This document shows, piece by piece, positions 17,974-26,192 of a stretch of DNA of 64,000 nt. Both the position numbers and the translations under genes were made by a program. This DNA comes from Actinoplanes sp. N902-109 (GTDB lineage: Bacteria; Actinomycetota; Actinomycetes; Mycobacteriales; Micromonosporaceae). Location of the stretch: assembly GCF_000389965.1 (NCBI RefSeq), contig NC_021191.1, positions 497,501 through 561,500 of the forward strand, given 5' to 3'. The notes under the pieces are model-generated. The model saw nothing but the letters and a program-made list of their open reading frames with translations, was not told the DNA's origin and ran no database searches. Each line of letters starts with the position of its first letter. Position 1 is the first letter of the stretch.

Positions 17974-18114
17974 CCTGCGCACGGTTTGACGTGTCTTCAT
18001 GCGCAGGACGGATGAGTAGATGAATCCCTCAGTCGGGCTACCAGGAAAAGTCTGTGCAGGTGGCCGCCCGGATGGGCCCGGACATGCCAGGCAACCGGCC
18101 GAACGGCCAGGGGA

Positions 18115-18312
18115 TCACTCGAAGATGAACTGACCCTCGTTGACGCCGCGAACGAACGCCGTCCACTCGTCCGCGGTGAACCGCAGCGGCGACTGGGCCG
18201 GACTCTTGCTGTCGCGGATCAGGTATTCCCCGGCGACCGCGGCAACCTCGATGCAGGTGCCGTTGGTGCAGTACGAGCTCTTACGCCATTCGGGCGTCTC
18301 GGTAGCAGACAC
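18115..18312 (-). CDS. DUF397 domain protein (copy 3)
   Basis: A 65-residue DUF397 protein (WRKSSYCTNGTCIEVAAV, YLIRDSKSP, EWTAFVRGVNEGQFIFE). It starts with a GTG preceded by GGAGAAAGAA. It is 54 bp downstream of the XRE regulator on the same strand, so it is probably that regulator's direct partner, as WhiJ-type genes are paired. It differs from copies 1 and 2 in the WRKSS start, the form usual for antitoxin-like DUF397 proteins. Confidence 0.9.
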   Translation of the reverse strand: MSATETPEWRKSSYCTNGTCIEVAAVAGEYLIRDSKSPAQSPLRFTADEWTAFVRGVNEGQFIFE

Positions 18313-18366
18313 TTCTTTCTCCGATTTCTCGCGCGCCGCCGTTGGCGCACCGTGACATGGTAAAAA

Positions 18367-19275
18367 TCATGATCTCAATGTATTTGGCGATTTTGTCTCC
18401 AATTCCTTGATCCGTTCGTCGACGAACCCGATTGTGTCCGGTTCGTCGGTCGACTGGCTCCACAGCTGCTCGAAGCGGTCCCGATGCCGTTCGGTGCTGG
18501 CCCGGTCCTCGACGATCTCGTCCGTCATGCCGTTCTCGCGATAGAGGATCTCGCTGTCGGCCTTGCTGCCGCTGAGCGACATGAGGTCGTAGCTGCCGTT
18601 GTTCGGGATCGAGTAGTCGAAGTCGAACGGCAGCATCCGCAGGTGGATCTGCTGCTGCACGGCAGCCGTCTTGAGCTGGCGCAGCTGCTCCGCGAAGACC
18701 TCCGGGCCGCCGATCGGGCGCATGAACACCGATTCCTCGAGCAGCAGGAAGAGCTCGACCTGGTCGATCCGGGCGAGCAGGGTGCGCCGGCGCAACTCCC
18801 GGGCCTTGAGCAGGATCTGCACCCGGCGGTCACCGATGTCCTCCCGGAACTTGCCGGTCAGCGCCTCGGCGTACTCGGTCGTCTGCAGGTAGCCGGGCAC
18901 GTAGTAGATGGAGTAGGCGCGGACGGCGACAGCTTCAGCCTCGTACTCGATCAGGCGCAGCGAGGCATCGGACAGATTCTCCCGGAACTCGGACGCCTGA
19001 TACCAGGCCAGCCGTTGCCGTGTCCGTGCGATCTTGGCCGCGGTCAGCAGGTCACTCACCCGCTCGCGGTCCTTGATCCCATAGAGGGACAGCAGCGGTC
19101 TCAGGTCGTTGGGGGCGATGGTGACGTCCCCGTTCTCGATCCGGATGACCTTGCTGAGCGACCACTCCATCTCATCGGCGACCTGCTGCTGGGTCAGCCC
19201 GTGAGCCTCGCGGGCCTCACGCAGCGCCAGTCGCACGCGGCGGCGTGCAACGGTCGGCGAGACAGCCTCAACCAT
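18367..19275 (-). CDS. XRE-family helix-turn-helix regulator with DUF5753 domain (WhiJ/Scr1-like)
   Basis: A 302-residue regulator. Residues about 15-70 form an XRE HTH (EAHGLTQQQVADEMEWSLSK, then VIRIENGDVTIAPNDL). The rest is DUF5753, marked by AVRAYSIYYVPGYLQTTEYA, the EARxLRR-type helix and RMLPFDFDYSIPNNGSYDLM. I chose ATG 19275 because a longer form from 19383 runs through codons with clearly lower GC3 (about 56%) and the ATG has GAAGGA close by. In Streptomyces such regulators act with DUF397 partners as developmental switches; here it sits just upstream of DUF397 copy 3. Confidence 0.9.
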   Translation of the reverse strand: MVEAVSPTVARRRVRLALREAREAHGLTQQQVADEMEWSLSKVIRIENGDVTIAPNDLRPLLSLYGIKDRERVSDLLTAAKIARTRQRLAWYQASEFRENLSDASLRLIEYEAEAVAVRAYSIYYVPGYLQTTEYAEALTGKFREDIGDRRVQILLKARELRRRTLLARIDQVELFLLLEESVFMRPIGGPEVFAEQLRQLKTAAVQQQIHLRMLPFDFDYSIPNNGSYDLMSLSGSKADSEILYRENGMTDEIVEDRASTERHRDRFEQLWSQSTDEPDTIGFVDERIKELETKSPNTLRS

Positions 19276-19463
19276 GAGTCCTTCATCGTCAGAGGAATCG
19301 TCGGGACGCAGATCGCCGGAGGGGCGAGGTGCTACGAGAGTCAACCTGCGACCTCGCAGTGTGCCAGGGCGCATGCTACTCATCGTCCTATCACCGTGCG
19401 CCCGGGCCCCGCGCAGAGTTCATCGAACTGAAACGGTTCGTCTGCACGGGGCCCAGGCATCGG

Positions 19464-19904
19464 TCAGGCGGCCGCGAGGCCGTATCCGTCGCGGTCCGGG
19501 CCGCTGCTCTCGATGGACCGGCGAAGTGCGCGGGTGACCTGGTTGAACACCCGTTCGTCGGCGCTGGCGTACAGGGTCACCCGGGTCCCCAGGTAGAGGG
19601 CTTCGACCCGGCGTTCGCGGCTGGTGGCGCGGCTCGGCCGGCGTGCTGCCAGCGCCGCGACAATGGTCACCGCTGCTGCGAGGGTGTAGCCGACACTCGG
19701 GTCGACCAGGGCCCAACTTGTGCCCGCGAGAGTGACAAGACCGGCCGTGGTGGCCGCCAGGGCGACCAGCCCCACCCGGCTCGGCTCGCCGCGGACGAGC
19801 CGGACGTCGTGCAGCGCGGCGACCGGGAAGATCTGGCCGGTGGTCCGCCACACGAAGTATTCGTCGGTCACGAGTGCCTCACGGCTGCGGTAGTAAGTGC
19901 GCAT
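19464..19904 (-). CDS. Small membrane protein, DUF6232-like (paralogue A)
   Basis: A 146-residue protein starting MRTYYRSREALVTDEYFVWR. It has an N-terminal soluble part (phrases such as FPVAALHDVRLVRGE), a central double hydrophobic segment (about 47-90) and a C-terminal soluble part with TLYASADERVFNQVTRALRR, a layout I associate with DUF6232-type proteins. It has an upstream GGGAAGGAA site. It is a paralogue of the next gene: both begin with R-x-Y-Y-R and end with a VFxQVxRALRRxIE motif. It has a 5' leader with an operator and a hairpin like its sister. Function unknown. Confidence 0.7.
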   Translation of the reverse strand: MRTYYRSREALVTDEYFVWRTTGQIFPVAALHDVRLVRGEPSRVGLVALAATTAGLVTLAGTSWALVDPSVGYTLAAAVTIVAALAARRPSRATSRERRVEALYLGTRVTLYASADERVFNQVTRALRRSIESSGPDRDGYGLAAA

Positions 19905-19997
19905 CGGTGTGAGTTCCTTCCCTGACCAGGGCGTGCGGTGCGAGGAGAGGAGAGATGGAGAGATTCCCGTCTCCGATCCGGGCGGCCGGAGAACACA

Positions 19998-20025
19998 ACG
20001 GCACCCGGTTGCCGCCGGGTGCCGT
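19998..20025 (-). promoter_or_regulatory. Leader hairpin A (shared with paralogue B)
   Basis: A perfect 11-bp stem (ACGGCACCCGG and CCGGGTGCCGT) with a 6-nt loop, in the leader of paralogue A, 94 bp before its start. A near-identical hairpin stands in the leader of paralogue B. It has no convincing U-run, so it is not a normal terminator on this strand. The role is unknown; RNA stability or attenuation are possible. Confidence 0.65.
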
Positions 20026-20102
20026 TTCCCCTCGTCTTTTCCAGCTCCGCCCTTACCTTGCGTCATCAGTAGAGCATGGCCAGCACGCAGATCGCTACCA
20101 AT

Positions 20103-20124
20103 CAACCTGCCATGTCGCAGATTG
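20103..20124. promoter_or_regulatory. Inverted repeat A, shared operator candidate
   Basis: Arms CAACCTGC and GCAGATTG with a 6-bp spacer (CATGTC), one mismatch from a perfect repeat. An almost identical repeat (20831-20852) stands at the same place in front of paralogue B, and flanking bases (TTGAT-type phrase and GTAGCG) are also conserved. It lies 78 bp before hairpin A. Confidence 0.65.
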
Positions 20125-20147
20125 CGAACAAGCTGGCTGACCGTTGA

Positions 20148-20576
20148 TCATGCCGCGCTGAGGTCGTCCGAGGAGCGCGGCGGGCGGCCGTCCTCGATGG
20201 CCCGGCGCAGCGCCCGGCTGACCTGATGGAAGACACGACCGTCGGGGGATTCGTACAGAGTGACGGTCTCGCCCTGGTAGACGCCCTGCAGCGTCCACAG
20301 TTGCGGCCGGCCACGAAACGCCACAACCGCGCCGACCGTCGCGATGCCGGCCAGGCCGAGAAAGACCGCGATGAATTGCTGCAACGGCGCGGCGAGGATC
20401 AGGCAGAGCAGGGCGCCGCCGAGCAGGAGGGGTGCGGTGCGCGACCTTCCCCGCGTTCGCCCGAGGCAGACTTCCCGCAGGTCACGAATCGGAAAGGCCG
20501 CGGTGCCGGCGGTGCTGCGATGGACGAAGTGATCGCTGGTGACCACTGCGTCGGGCGCACGGTAGTAGATACGCAT
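20148..20576 (-). CDS. Small membrane protein, DUF6232-like (paralogue B)
   Basis: A 142-residue protein starting MRIYYRAPDAVVTSDHFVHR, with FPIRDLREVCLGRTRG, a hydrophobic centre (LLLGGALLCLILAAPLQQFI and a second helix) and the C-terminal motif TLYESPDGRVFHQVSRALRR. It is about the same length and layout as paralogue A, so the pair arose by tandem duplication including the leader. The start has a GGGGGAA site. The upstream leader is 255 bp to the inverted repeat. Function unknown. Confidence 0.7.
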   Translation of the reverse strand: MRIYYRAPDAVVTSDHFVHRSTAGTAAFPIRDLREVCLGRTRGRSRTAPLLLGGALLCLILAAPLQQFIAVFLGLAGIATVGAVVAFRGRPQLWTLQGVYQGETVTLYESPDGRVFHQVSRALRRAIEDGRPPRSSDDLSAA

Positions 20577-20727
20577 GACGAATTCCCCCTTCCACTCTCC
20601 TTGCGAGGAGAGGGAAGGCGAGCCACCATTGGCGCAGAGAGATTTCCCCGCCTCGCTCGATACTTCCGTGGGCTGTCCGATCGGACTCTGTTCCGCAGGA
20701 CAGCACCCGGGGCTGAGAGGCGACAAT

Positions 20728-20751
20728 GGCACCCGGTTGCCGCCGGGTGCC
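20728..20751 (-). promoter_or_regulatory. Leader hairpin B
   Basis: A perfect 9-bp stem (GGCACCCGG and CCGGGTGCC) with the same 6-nt loop as hairpin A, 76 bp after inverted repeat B and 152 bp before the start of paralogue B. The stem and loop are unchanged from copy A except for the outer pairs, while the sequence around it has diverged, which points to selection on the structure. Confidence 0.6.
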
Positions 20752-20830
20752 GTTGCTTGTGTCGCATTCGGCACTGACCCCTCTTGCCTGACCCCGAGTG
20801 TTACATGCCAGCCTGCAGACCGCTACACAT

Positions 20831-20852
20831 CAATCTGCCATATCGCAGATTG
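20831..20852. promoter_or_regulatory. Inverted repeat B, shared operator candidate
   Basis: Perfect 8-bp arms CAATCTGC and GCAGATTG with spacer CATATC, just before the promoter region of paralogue B. It matches inverted repeat A in arms, spacer length and neighbouring bases, so one regulator probably controls both genes. Confidence 0.7.
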
Positions 20853-20875
20853 CGTACACGCCGATTGCCACATCG

Positions 20876-21226
20876 TCAGCCGGCCAGCACCGCGGCCAGG
20901 GCTGCTGCGGCGGGGATGACCTGCACGAACAGGATCCTGCGATGCACCGTCACGGCGCCATAAATTCCTGCAATCACGACACAGCACAGGAAAAATATCT
21001 GGAACGCCCGGTCGCCGGCGATGAGACCATAAACCAGGCCGGCGGCCAGGAAGCCGTTGTAGAGACCCTGGTTGGCTGCCAGCGTTGCACTCTCCCGGGC
21101 GAATTCGGCAGTGGTGCCGAACGTGACCCGGGTGCGTTCCGTTCGCCACAGGAACATCTCAAGCACGAGAATGTAGACATGGATGAGGGCCACCAGGCCC
21201 ACCAGGATCCTCGCGGCCAGCTGCAT
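20876..21226 (-). CDS. DUF1304 family membrane protein
   Basis: A 116-residue protein with four hydrophobic helices. Family marks are the first helix with ALIHVYILVLEMFLW, the loop LAANQGLYNGFLAAGLVYG and the last helices FQIFFLCCVVIAGIYGAVT. DUF1304 proteins are small integral membrane proteins of unknown function. It is a single gene on the minus strand, divergent from the membrane protein at 21323. Confidence 0.85.
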   Translation of the reverse strand: MQLAARILVGLVALIHVYILVLEMFLWRTERTRVTFGTTAEFARESATLAANQGLYNGFLAAGLVYGLIAGDRAFQIFFLCCVVIAGIYGAVTVHRRILFVQVIPAAAALAAVLAG

Positions 21227-21322
21227 CCCGGCAGCCTATCGATCGAGTTTCATCAACTGCGGCGTCGGGTAGGCCTTCGAGCGATCGAGTGGAAGCGCAG
21301 GCAGGGGAGGGTGACGACCAGT

Positions 21323-21781
21323 ATGGAGAGCCGACTCAGAATCGCCGGCCAGGCGGTGCAACCCGTGCTGGTGATGTTCCCGCTCGGCCTGTTCGCGATG
21401 GCCCTGTTCTTCGACCTGGGCAACCTCCTGGGCGGGCCGGCCATCCTCGGCGCGCTCGCCTACTGGAACATCGTGGCCGGGCTCGTCGGCGGCGTGCTGG
21501 CCGCTCTCGCGGGCGCCATCGACCTGATGTTCATCCCGAACGGCACCCCGGCCAAGCGGGTCGGCGTGCTGCGCGGGCTGGCCACCATGGGCGTGCTGAT
21601 CCTCTTCGCCGTCATCCTGATGCTGCGCATGAGCACGCCCGACCGGGTCGCCGGCGGTGGCCTGTTCGTGGTCGAGTTGCTCGCGCTCGTCGGCGCGGTG
21701 TTCAGCTCCTGGTACGGCGGCGAACTGGTGAACCGGCGGGCCGCCTACGCCCGGGCGCGGGCTGTGAACCGTACGTACTGA
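21323..21781 (+). CDS. DUF2231-type membrane protein
   Basis: A 152-residue protein with four hydrophobic helices starting MESRLRIAGQAVQPVLVMFP, followed by GLFAMALFFDLGN and the last helix LFVVELLALVGAVFSSWYGG. The pattern HP(x)L(x)MFP-like at the first helix and the four-helix layout match DUF2231 proteins, which include several small membrane proteins of unknown role, sometimes associated with cytochromes. The ATG has a GGGAGGG site 12 bp before it. It is 62 bp upstream of the DJ-1 gene, possibly one operon. Confidence 0.65.
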   Translation: MESRLRIAGQAVQPVLVMFPLGLFAMALFFDLGNLLGGPAILGALAYWNIVAGLVGGVLAALAGAIDLMFIPNGTPAKRVGVLRGLATMGVLILFAVILMLRMSTPDRVAGGGLFVVELLALVGAVFSSWYGGELVNRRAAYARARAVNRTY

Positions 21782-21843
21782 ACGTTTGGACCCTCATGTC
21801 CCGGGCACCTGAGTCGTACGCCGAGAGAAAGGGGAAACGACAA

Positions 21844-22407
21844 ATGGCCACCTCCATCAAGGGAAAGCGAGTCGCGTTCCTCGCGACCGACGGCGTGGAG
21901 GAAGTCGAGTACACCGAGCCGCGCAAGGCCGTGGAGAACGCGGGCGGCACGGCGGAACTCGTCTCCATCAAGAGCGGCGAGATCCAAGCCGTGAACCACA
22001 TGGACAAGGCGCGGACCTACCCGGTCGAGAAGCAGGTCAAGGAAACCAGTGCGGACCAGTACGACGCCCTGGTGCTCCCCGGTGGCGTAGCCAACCCGGA
22101 CTTCCTGCGGATGGACCCGGAAGCGGTCCGCTTCGTGCGGGACTTCTTCACCGCGGGCAAGCCGGTGGCGGCGATCTGCCACGGCCCGTGGACGCTGGTG
22201 GAAGCCGGCGTGGTGGACGGCCGCACGCTGACCAGCTGGCCGAGCCTGCGCACCGACCTCGCCAACGCGGGGGCAACGTGGGTCGACGAGCCGGTCTATG
22301 TGGATCAGGGCCTGGTGACCAGCCGCAAACCCGATGATCTCCCCGCGTTCTGCGACAAGATGCTCGAGGAGATCGCCGAAGGCGCGCACCGCAAGCAGCA
22401 CGCCTGA
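21844..22407 (+). CDS. DJ-1/PfpI family protein (class I glutamine amidotransferase-like)
   Basis: A 187-residue protein. It has the PfpI layout: VAFLATDGVEEVEYTEP near the start, DALVLPGGVANPDFLRMD in the middle and the nucleophile elbow AVCHGP-like motif AAICHGPWTLVEAG with Cys about 114. Such proteins act as proteases, deglycases or chaperones under stress; which one applies is unknown. The start has a GAAAGGGG site. Confidence 0.9.
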   Translation: MATSIKGKRVAFLATDGVEEVEYTEPRKAVENAGGTAELVSIKSGEIQAVNHMDKARTYPVEKQVKETSADQYDALVLPGGVANPDFLRMDPEAVRFVRDFFTAGKPVAAICHGPWTLVEAGVVDGRTLTSWPSLRTDLANAGATWVDEPVYVDQGLVTSRKPDDLPAFCDKMLEEIAEGAHRKQHA

Positions 22408-22410
22408 CAG

Positions 22411-23670
22411 TCAGGAGCCGGCCCGCAGAAGCCACGCCTCATCGGCGGCCTTCTTGCGGGCCAGCCCGTCTCTGCCGTCGTACCGGCGGAACTGCGGGAG
22501 GGCGAACGCCAGCGCGGCCGTACCGACGATGCAGAGCAGGCCACCGGCCCAGATGGAACCGCTGACGCCGAGCCGGGTCCGGGCCATCAGGCCCGAGCGG
22601 AGCTGACCGAGCATCGGCCCGGTGGTGTACGACAGCATCTCGATGCCCGCGAGCCGGCCGCGCAGGTGGTCCGGGATGGTCTGGTTCCAGATCACCGCGC
22701 GGAAGATGCCGGAGACCATGTCGGCGGCGCCCGCGAACGCGAGACAGCACAGCGTCAGCCACAGCATGTGCGACAGGCCGGCGCCGAGAATGCCCACCCC
22801 CCACAACGCCGCCGCGATGATCACCATCAGGCCGTGCCGGTGCACCCGGTTGGTCCAGCCGGAGCCCAGCGTGGCCAGCAGCGAGCCGGCGGCCGGCGCC
22901 GCGTAGAGCAGCCCGAGCACGCGGGGGCCGCCGAGGTGGTTCGCCAGGAACGGGTAGAGCGCCTGCGGCATGCCGAAGAACATGGCGTTGATGTCGATCA
23001 GGTACGTGCCGAGCAGTTCCGGGCGGCTGCGGGCGTACCGGAGACCGGTGGTGACCGATCGCAGCGAGGGGCGGTCGGCACCCGGCGGCGGTGGCACGGC
23101 CTTGGTCAGCGACAGGCAGGTCACCGATACGGCAAAGGTGGCCAGGTCGACCGCGTACACCAGCCAGAGGTCGGCCGCGGCGATCAGCACACCCGCCAGC
23201 GCCGGACCGGCGAGCTGGGCGATCTCGTGGCCCAGCGCGTTCAGCGACATGGTGGCCGGCAGTTCCTCCGGCTTGACCAGGCGCGGCAGCATCGCGTCGA
23301 GCGCGGGACGCTGCAACCCGTCAACCGTGGCGGTCAGCGCGGCCACCACGAACAACAGCCAGAGGTGTGGCTGATCGGACAGCGAGTTGAGCAGCAGCAC
23401 GCCGCTGAGCGCGGCCAGCGCGAACTCGCCGCCGCGGACCAGCAGCCGGCGATCCAGGAAGTCGGCCAGCGCGCCACCGACGAACGCCATCACCAGCAGC
23501 GGGACGAGCTCGCAGACCCCGAGCAGGCCGACCAGCAGCGGATCGCCGGTGAGATGGGCGACCTGGTACGGGATGGTGACGTACGAGATGAACGACCCGA
23601 ACCCCGACACCGAGCCGCCGACGAAGACGAGCCGGAAGTCACGCGAGGTGCGCAGGGGCGTGAGGTCCAC
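22411..23670 (-). CDS. MFS transporter (EntS/enterobactin-exporter-like)
   Basis: A 419-residue protein with about 12 hydrophobic helices. The N-terminus LRTSRDFRLVFVGGSVSGFG and the loop LADFLDRRLLVRGG after helix 2 are typical of the MFS_3 group (EntS-like, small-molecule exporters). It overlaps nothing and ends 4 bp from the DJ-1 gene's convergent stop. Substrate not predictable. Confidence 0.85.
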   Translation of the reverse strand: MDLTPLRTSRDFRLVFVGGSVSGFGSFISYVTIPYQVAHLTGDPLLVGLLGVCELVPLLVMAFVGGALADFLDRRLLVRGGEFALAALSGVLLLNSLSDQPHLWLLFVVAALTATVDGLQRPALDAMLPRLVKPEELPATMSLNALGHEIAQLAGPALAGVLIAAADLWLVYAVDLATFAVSVTCLSLTKAVPPPPGADRPSLRSVTTGLRYARSRPELLGTYLIDINAMFFGMPQALYPFLANHLGGPRVLGLLYAAPAAGSLLATLGSGWTNRVHRHGLMVIIAAALWGVGILGAGLSHMLWLTLCCLAFAGAADMVSGIFRAVIWNQTIPDHLRGRLAGIEMLSYTTGPMLGQLRSGLMARTRLGVSGSIWAGGLLCIVGTAALAFALPQFRRYDGRDGLARKKAADEAWLLRAGS

Positions 23671-23709
23671 GCGCCAGATCGTGCCTCAGGGGGCCCGCCG
23701 GCCGCGACG

Positions 23710-24198
23710 CTATTTCAGGACCAGCCGCCCGGTGCGCTCGAACGCGGCCAGATCGGCCAGGGTCTCCTCGACCACCGGTGACGTGGGGCCGGGCAGGGCG
23801 TCCAGCGGGAAGAAGCCGGCGTCGACCGACTCATCGGTCTGGCGCAGCAGGTCACCCTCCCAGGTGTGGATCCGGAACGACATCAGGATCTGCTGGTAGG
23901 TATGGCCGAACTGGTTGGTGTAGGTCACCGCGGTGTAGAACGCGAACGGTGTGAGTGACGTCGCGCGCAGCCCGGTCTCCTCCCACACCTCGCGGATCGC
24001 GCACTCCTCCATGCTCTCGCCCAGCTCCATCGCTCCCGCCGGGATCGCCCACCGATGGTTGTCGGAGCGCTGAATCATGCACAGCCTGTTCTGCTCGTCG
24101 AGGAGCACGCCGCGCGCCCCCACGAACAGCAGCGTGTCGGTGTCGCCGACGCTCTTGCGTACCCGGCCCAGATAAGACTCGTCCCACGTCAATGCCAC
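23710..24198 (-). CDS. NUDIX hydrolase
   Basis: A 162-residue enzyme with a clear NUDIX box GAMELGESMEECAIREVWEE (Gx5Ex7REUxEExGU) near residues 56-78, and the preceding NHRWAIPAG substrate loop. It cleaves a nucleoside-diphosphate-linked substrate with Mg2+. The substrate cannot be told from sequence. It sits beside the Ku gene on the same strand (gap 13 bp), so it is probably downstream of Ku in one transcript. Confidence 0.9.
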   Translation of the reverse strand: MALTWDESYLGRVRKSVGDTDTLLFVGARGVLLDEQNRLCMIQRSDNHRWAIPAGAMELGESMEECAIREVWEETGLRATSLTPFAFYTAVTYTNQFGHTYQQILMSFRIHTWEGDLLRQTDESVDAGFFPLDALPGPTSPVVEETLADLAAFERTGRLVLK

Positions 24199-24211
24199 GG
24201 GACCAAGATAA

Positions 24212-25090
24212 TCATGCGGACTTGCGTGCCGCCTTCTTTGCCGGTGTGGCTTTCTTCGCCGCGGCCTTCTTCGCCGCGGCGGTCTCGCTCTTCTTCGGTG
24301 CGGCTGTGTCGCCGCGAGCTGCCTTCGCGCGTTCCACGGAGGCTTTGAGCGCCGCCATCAGGTCGACCGCGGCGGCGGGGGCCTCCTCGGTCTCCTCGGG
24401 CGCCACCACCTCGCGGCCCTCGACCTTGGCGTCGATCACCTCCTGCAGCGCCGCCCGGTAGTTGTCGGTGAACTCGTCCGGCTTGAAACTGCCCGCCATC
24501 GAGTCGATCAGCGAGCCGGCCATCGCGAGCTCGGCCGGGCGCGTCTCGATGTCGTCGCCGAGAAAACCGAATTCCGGGGTACGGACCTCGTCCGGCCACA
24601 GCATCGTGTTGAGCACGAGCACGTCGTCGTGCACGCGCAGGGTGGCCAGCTGCTCCCGCTGCCGCAGGGCGATCTTGACCACGGCAACCCGGTCGGACTC
24701 CACGAGCGCGTCGCGCAGCAGCACGTACGGCTTGGCCGCCTGGCCCTCCGGCTCGAGGTAGTAGGCCTTGGCGAACAGCAGCGGGTCGATCTGGTCGGCG
24801 GGTACGAACTGCAGCACGTCGATCGCCCGGGACGTGGTCAGCGGCAGCTCGGCGAAATCCTCGTCGGTCAGGATCACCATCTCGCCGCCGCCGATGTCGT
24901 AGCCCTTGGCGATGTCGTCGTAGCTGACCACTTCACCGTCGATCGAGCAGGTGCGCTGGTACTTGATCCGGCCGCCGTCGGTGCGGTGCACCTGGTGGAA
25001 CCGGATGTCCTTCTCCTCGGTGGCGGAATACAGCTTCACGGCGATCGACACCAGGCCGAACGAGACCGCACCCTTCCAGATCGCCCGCAT
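24212..25090 (-). CDS. ku: Ku protein (non-homologous end joining)
   Basis: A 292-residue bacterial Ku: start MRAIWKGAVSFGLVSIAVKL, the signature RIKYQRTCSIDGEVV, the core beta-barrel region and a Lys/Ala-rich C-terminal tail (AAKKAAAKKATPAKKAARK). The tail is a feature of actinobacterial Ku that helps DNA threading and ligase recruitment. The gene is divergent from a LigD-type ligase, with 148 bp between. It forms dimers that thread DNA ends and recruit ligase. Confidence 0.97.
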   Translation of the reverse strand: MRAIWKGAVSFGLVSIAVKLYSATEEKDIRFHQVHRTDGGRIKYQRTCSIDGEVVSYDDIAKGYDIGGGEMVILTDEDFAELPLTTSRAIDVLQFVPADQIDPLLFAKAYYLEPEGQAAKPYVLLRDALVESDRVAVVKIALRQREQLATLRVHDDVLVLNTMLWPDEVRTPEFGFLGDDIETRPAELAMAGSLIDSMAGSFKPDEFTDNYRAALQEVIDAKVEGREVVAPEETEEAPAAAVDLMAALKASVERAKAARGDTAAPKKSETAAAKKAAAKKATPAKKAARKSA

Positions 25091-25238
25091 GGCCGCCTCC
25101 TACCCCGTTGTGAGCTGCGCCTTCGATCAAGGATGGCACTACTGGGACAGCTGCGTAAGGTCATGGTGGTTTTGTCGCCCTGGGTGGATCATTGTCGGTT
25201 TTCCGGACCACCCCGGCAGTGCTGCCTATGGTGATCAC

Positions 25239-26192
25239 GTGCCGGGAGCCCCGTTGTCGCCGATGCTCGCCACCGCGGGTGAGCTGCCGCTGGGTGCGGC
25301 CTGGAGCTACGAGTTCAAATGGGACGGCGTGCGGGTGCTGGCGTCCTTCGAGGGCGGTCCGCCCCGGTTGTGGGCGCGCTCGGGGGCGGTGGTCACCCCG
25401 GCCTACCCGGAGCTCGGCGCGCTGACGCTGCCGCCCGGCACCCTGCTCGACGGCGAGATGGTGGTGCTCAACCAGCTCGGGCGCCCCTCGTTCACCGCGC
25501 TGGCCGAGCGCATGCACGTCCGGGACACCAGCAAGGCGGCCCGGCTGGTGGTGACCCTGCCGGTCACCTACATGATCTTCGACCTGCTGGCGCTGGGTGG
25601 CCGGCCACTGCTCGATCTTCCGTACGCCGACCGGCGCGCCCGCCTGGAGGACCTCGACCTCGGGGTGGGGCGGTGGACCGTACCCCCGGTCTTCGCCGAC
25701 GGGGTGGCCACCGAGGCCGCCGCCCGGGAGAACAACCTGGAGGGCGTGGTCGCCAAGCGGCTGGGCTCGACGTACCTGCCGGGTGCGCGCTCGCCGGACT
25801 GGGTCAAGGTGAAGTTCGACCGGACCGGCGACTACGTGATCGGCGGCTGGCGGGCCGGGGCGCGGCGGCTGGGCGGCCTGCTGGTGGGCCTGCCCGAGCC
25901 GGACGGCAAGCTGCGTTTCCGCGGCCGGGTGGGCGGTGGCATCGGCTCGGCGGCCGAACAGGACCTGCTGTCGGCGCTGACCCCGCTGGTGACCGCGGCT
26001 TCGCCGTTCGCCGCGGGCGCGGTGCCCCGGGAGGATGCCCGCGGCGCGCACTGGGTAAAGCCCGATCTGGTGGTCGAGGTGCGCTACGGCAACCGGACCC
26101 CGGACGGGCGGCTGCGGTTCCCGCGGTTCCTGCGGCTGCGCCCGGACAAGTCGCCCGGTGACTGCGTGGAGGAGGACGACGATGGCAGCTGA
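25239..26192 (+). CDS. ATP-dependent DNA ligase (stand-alone LigD ligase domain)
   Basis: A 317-residue ligase with motif I EFKWDGVRV (KxDGxR), motif III-type EMVVLNQLGRPSF, motif IV NLEGVVAKR and motif V DWVKVKF. The GTG at 25239 yields VPGAPLSPMLATAGELP, the usual LigD-ligase start; an open frame further upstream is non-coding. The C-terminal OB domain follows (VEVRYGNRTPDGRLRFPRFL). It lacks the phosphoesterase and polymerase domains of full-length LigD, and the polymerase is the next gene, which it overlaps by 11 bp. Confidence 0.93.
   Translation: MPGAPLSPMLATAGELPLGAAWSYEFKWDGVRVLASFEGGPPRLWARSGAVVTPAYPELGALTLPPGTLLDGEMVVLNQLGRPSFTALAERMHVRDTSKAARLVVTLPVTYMIFDLLALGGRPLLDLPYADRRARLEDLDLGVGRWTVPPVFADGVATEAAARENNLEGVVAKRLGSTYLPGARSPDWVKVKFDRTGDYVIGGWRAGARRLGGLLVGLPEPDGKLRFRGRVGGGIGSAAEQDLLSALTPLVTAASPFAAGAVPREDARGAHWVKPDLVVEVRYGNRTPDGRLRFPRFLRLRPDKSPGDCVEEDDDGS

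Noticed and set aside
20728..20751. Leader hairpin as an intrinsic terminator of paralogue genes
   Set aside because: No U-run follows on the minus strand, and the hairpin lies before the gene with a matching copy elsewhere.
23100..23781. Plus-strand ORFs opposite the MFS and NUDIX genes
   Set aside because: Shadows rich in Gln, Arg and His; the minus-strand genes carry clear family motifs.
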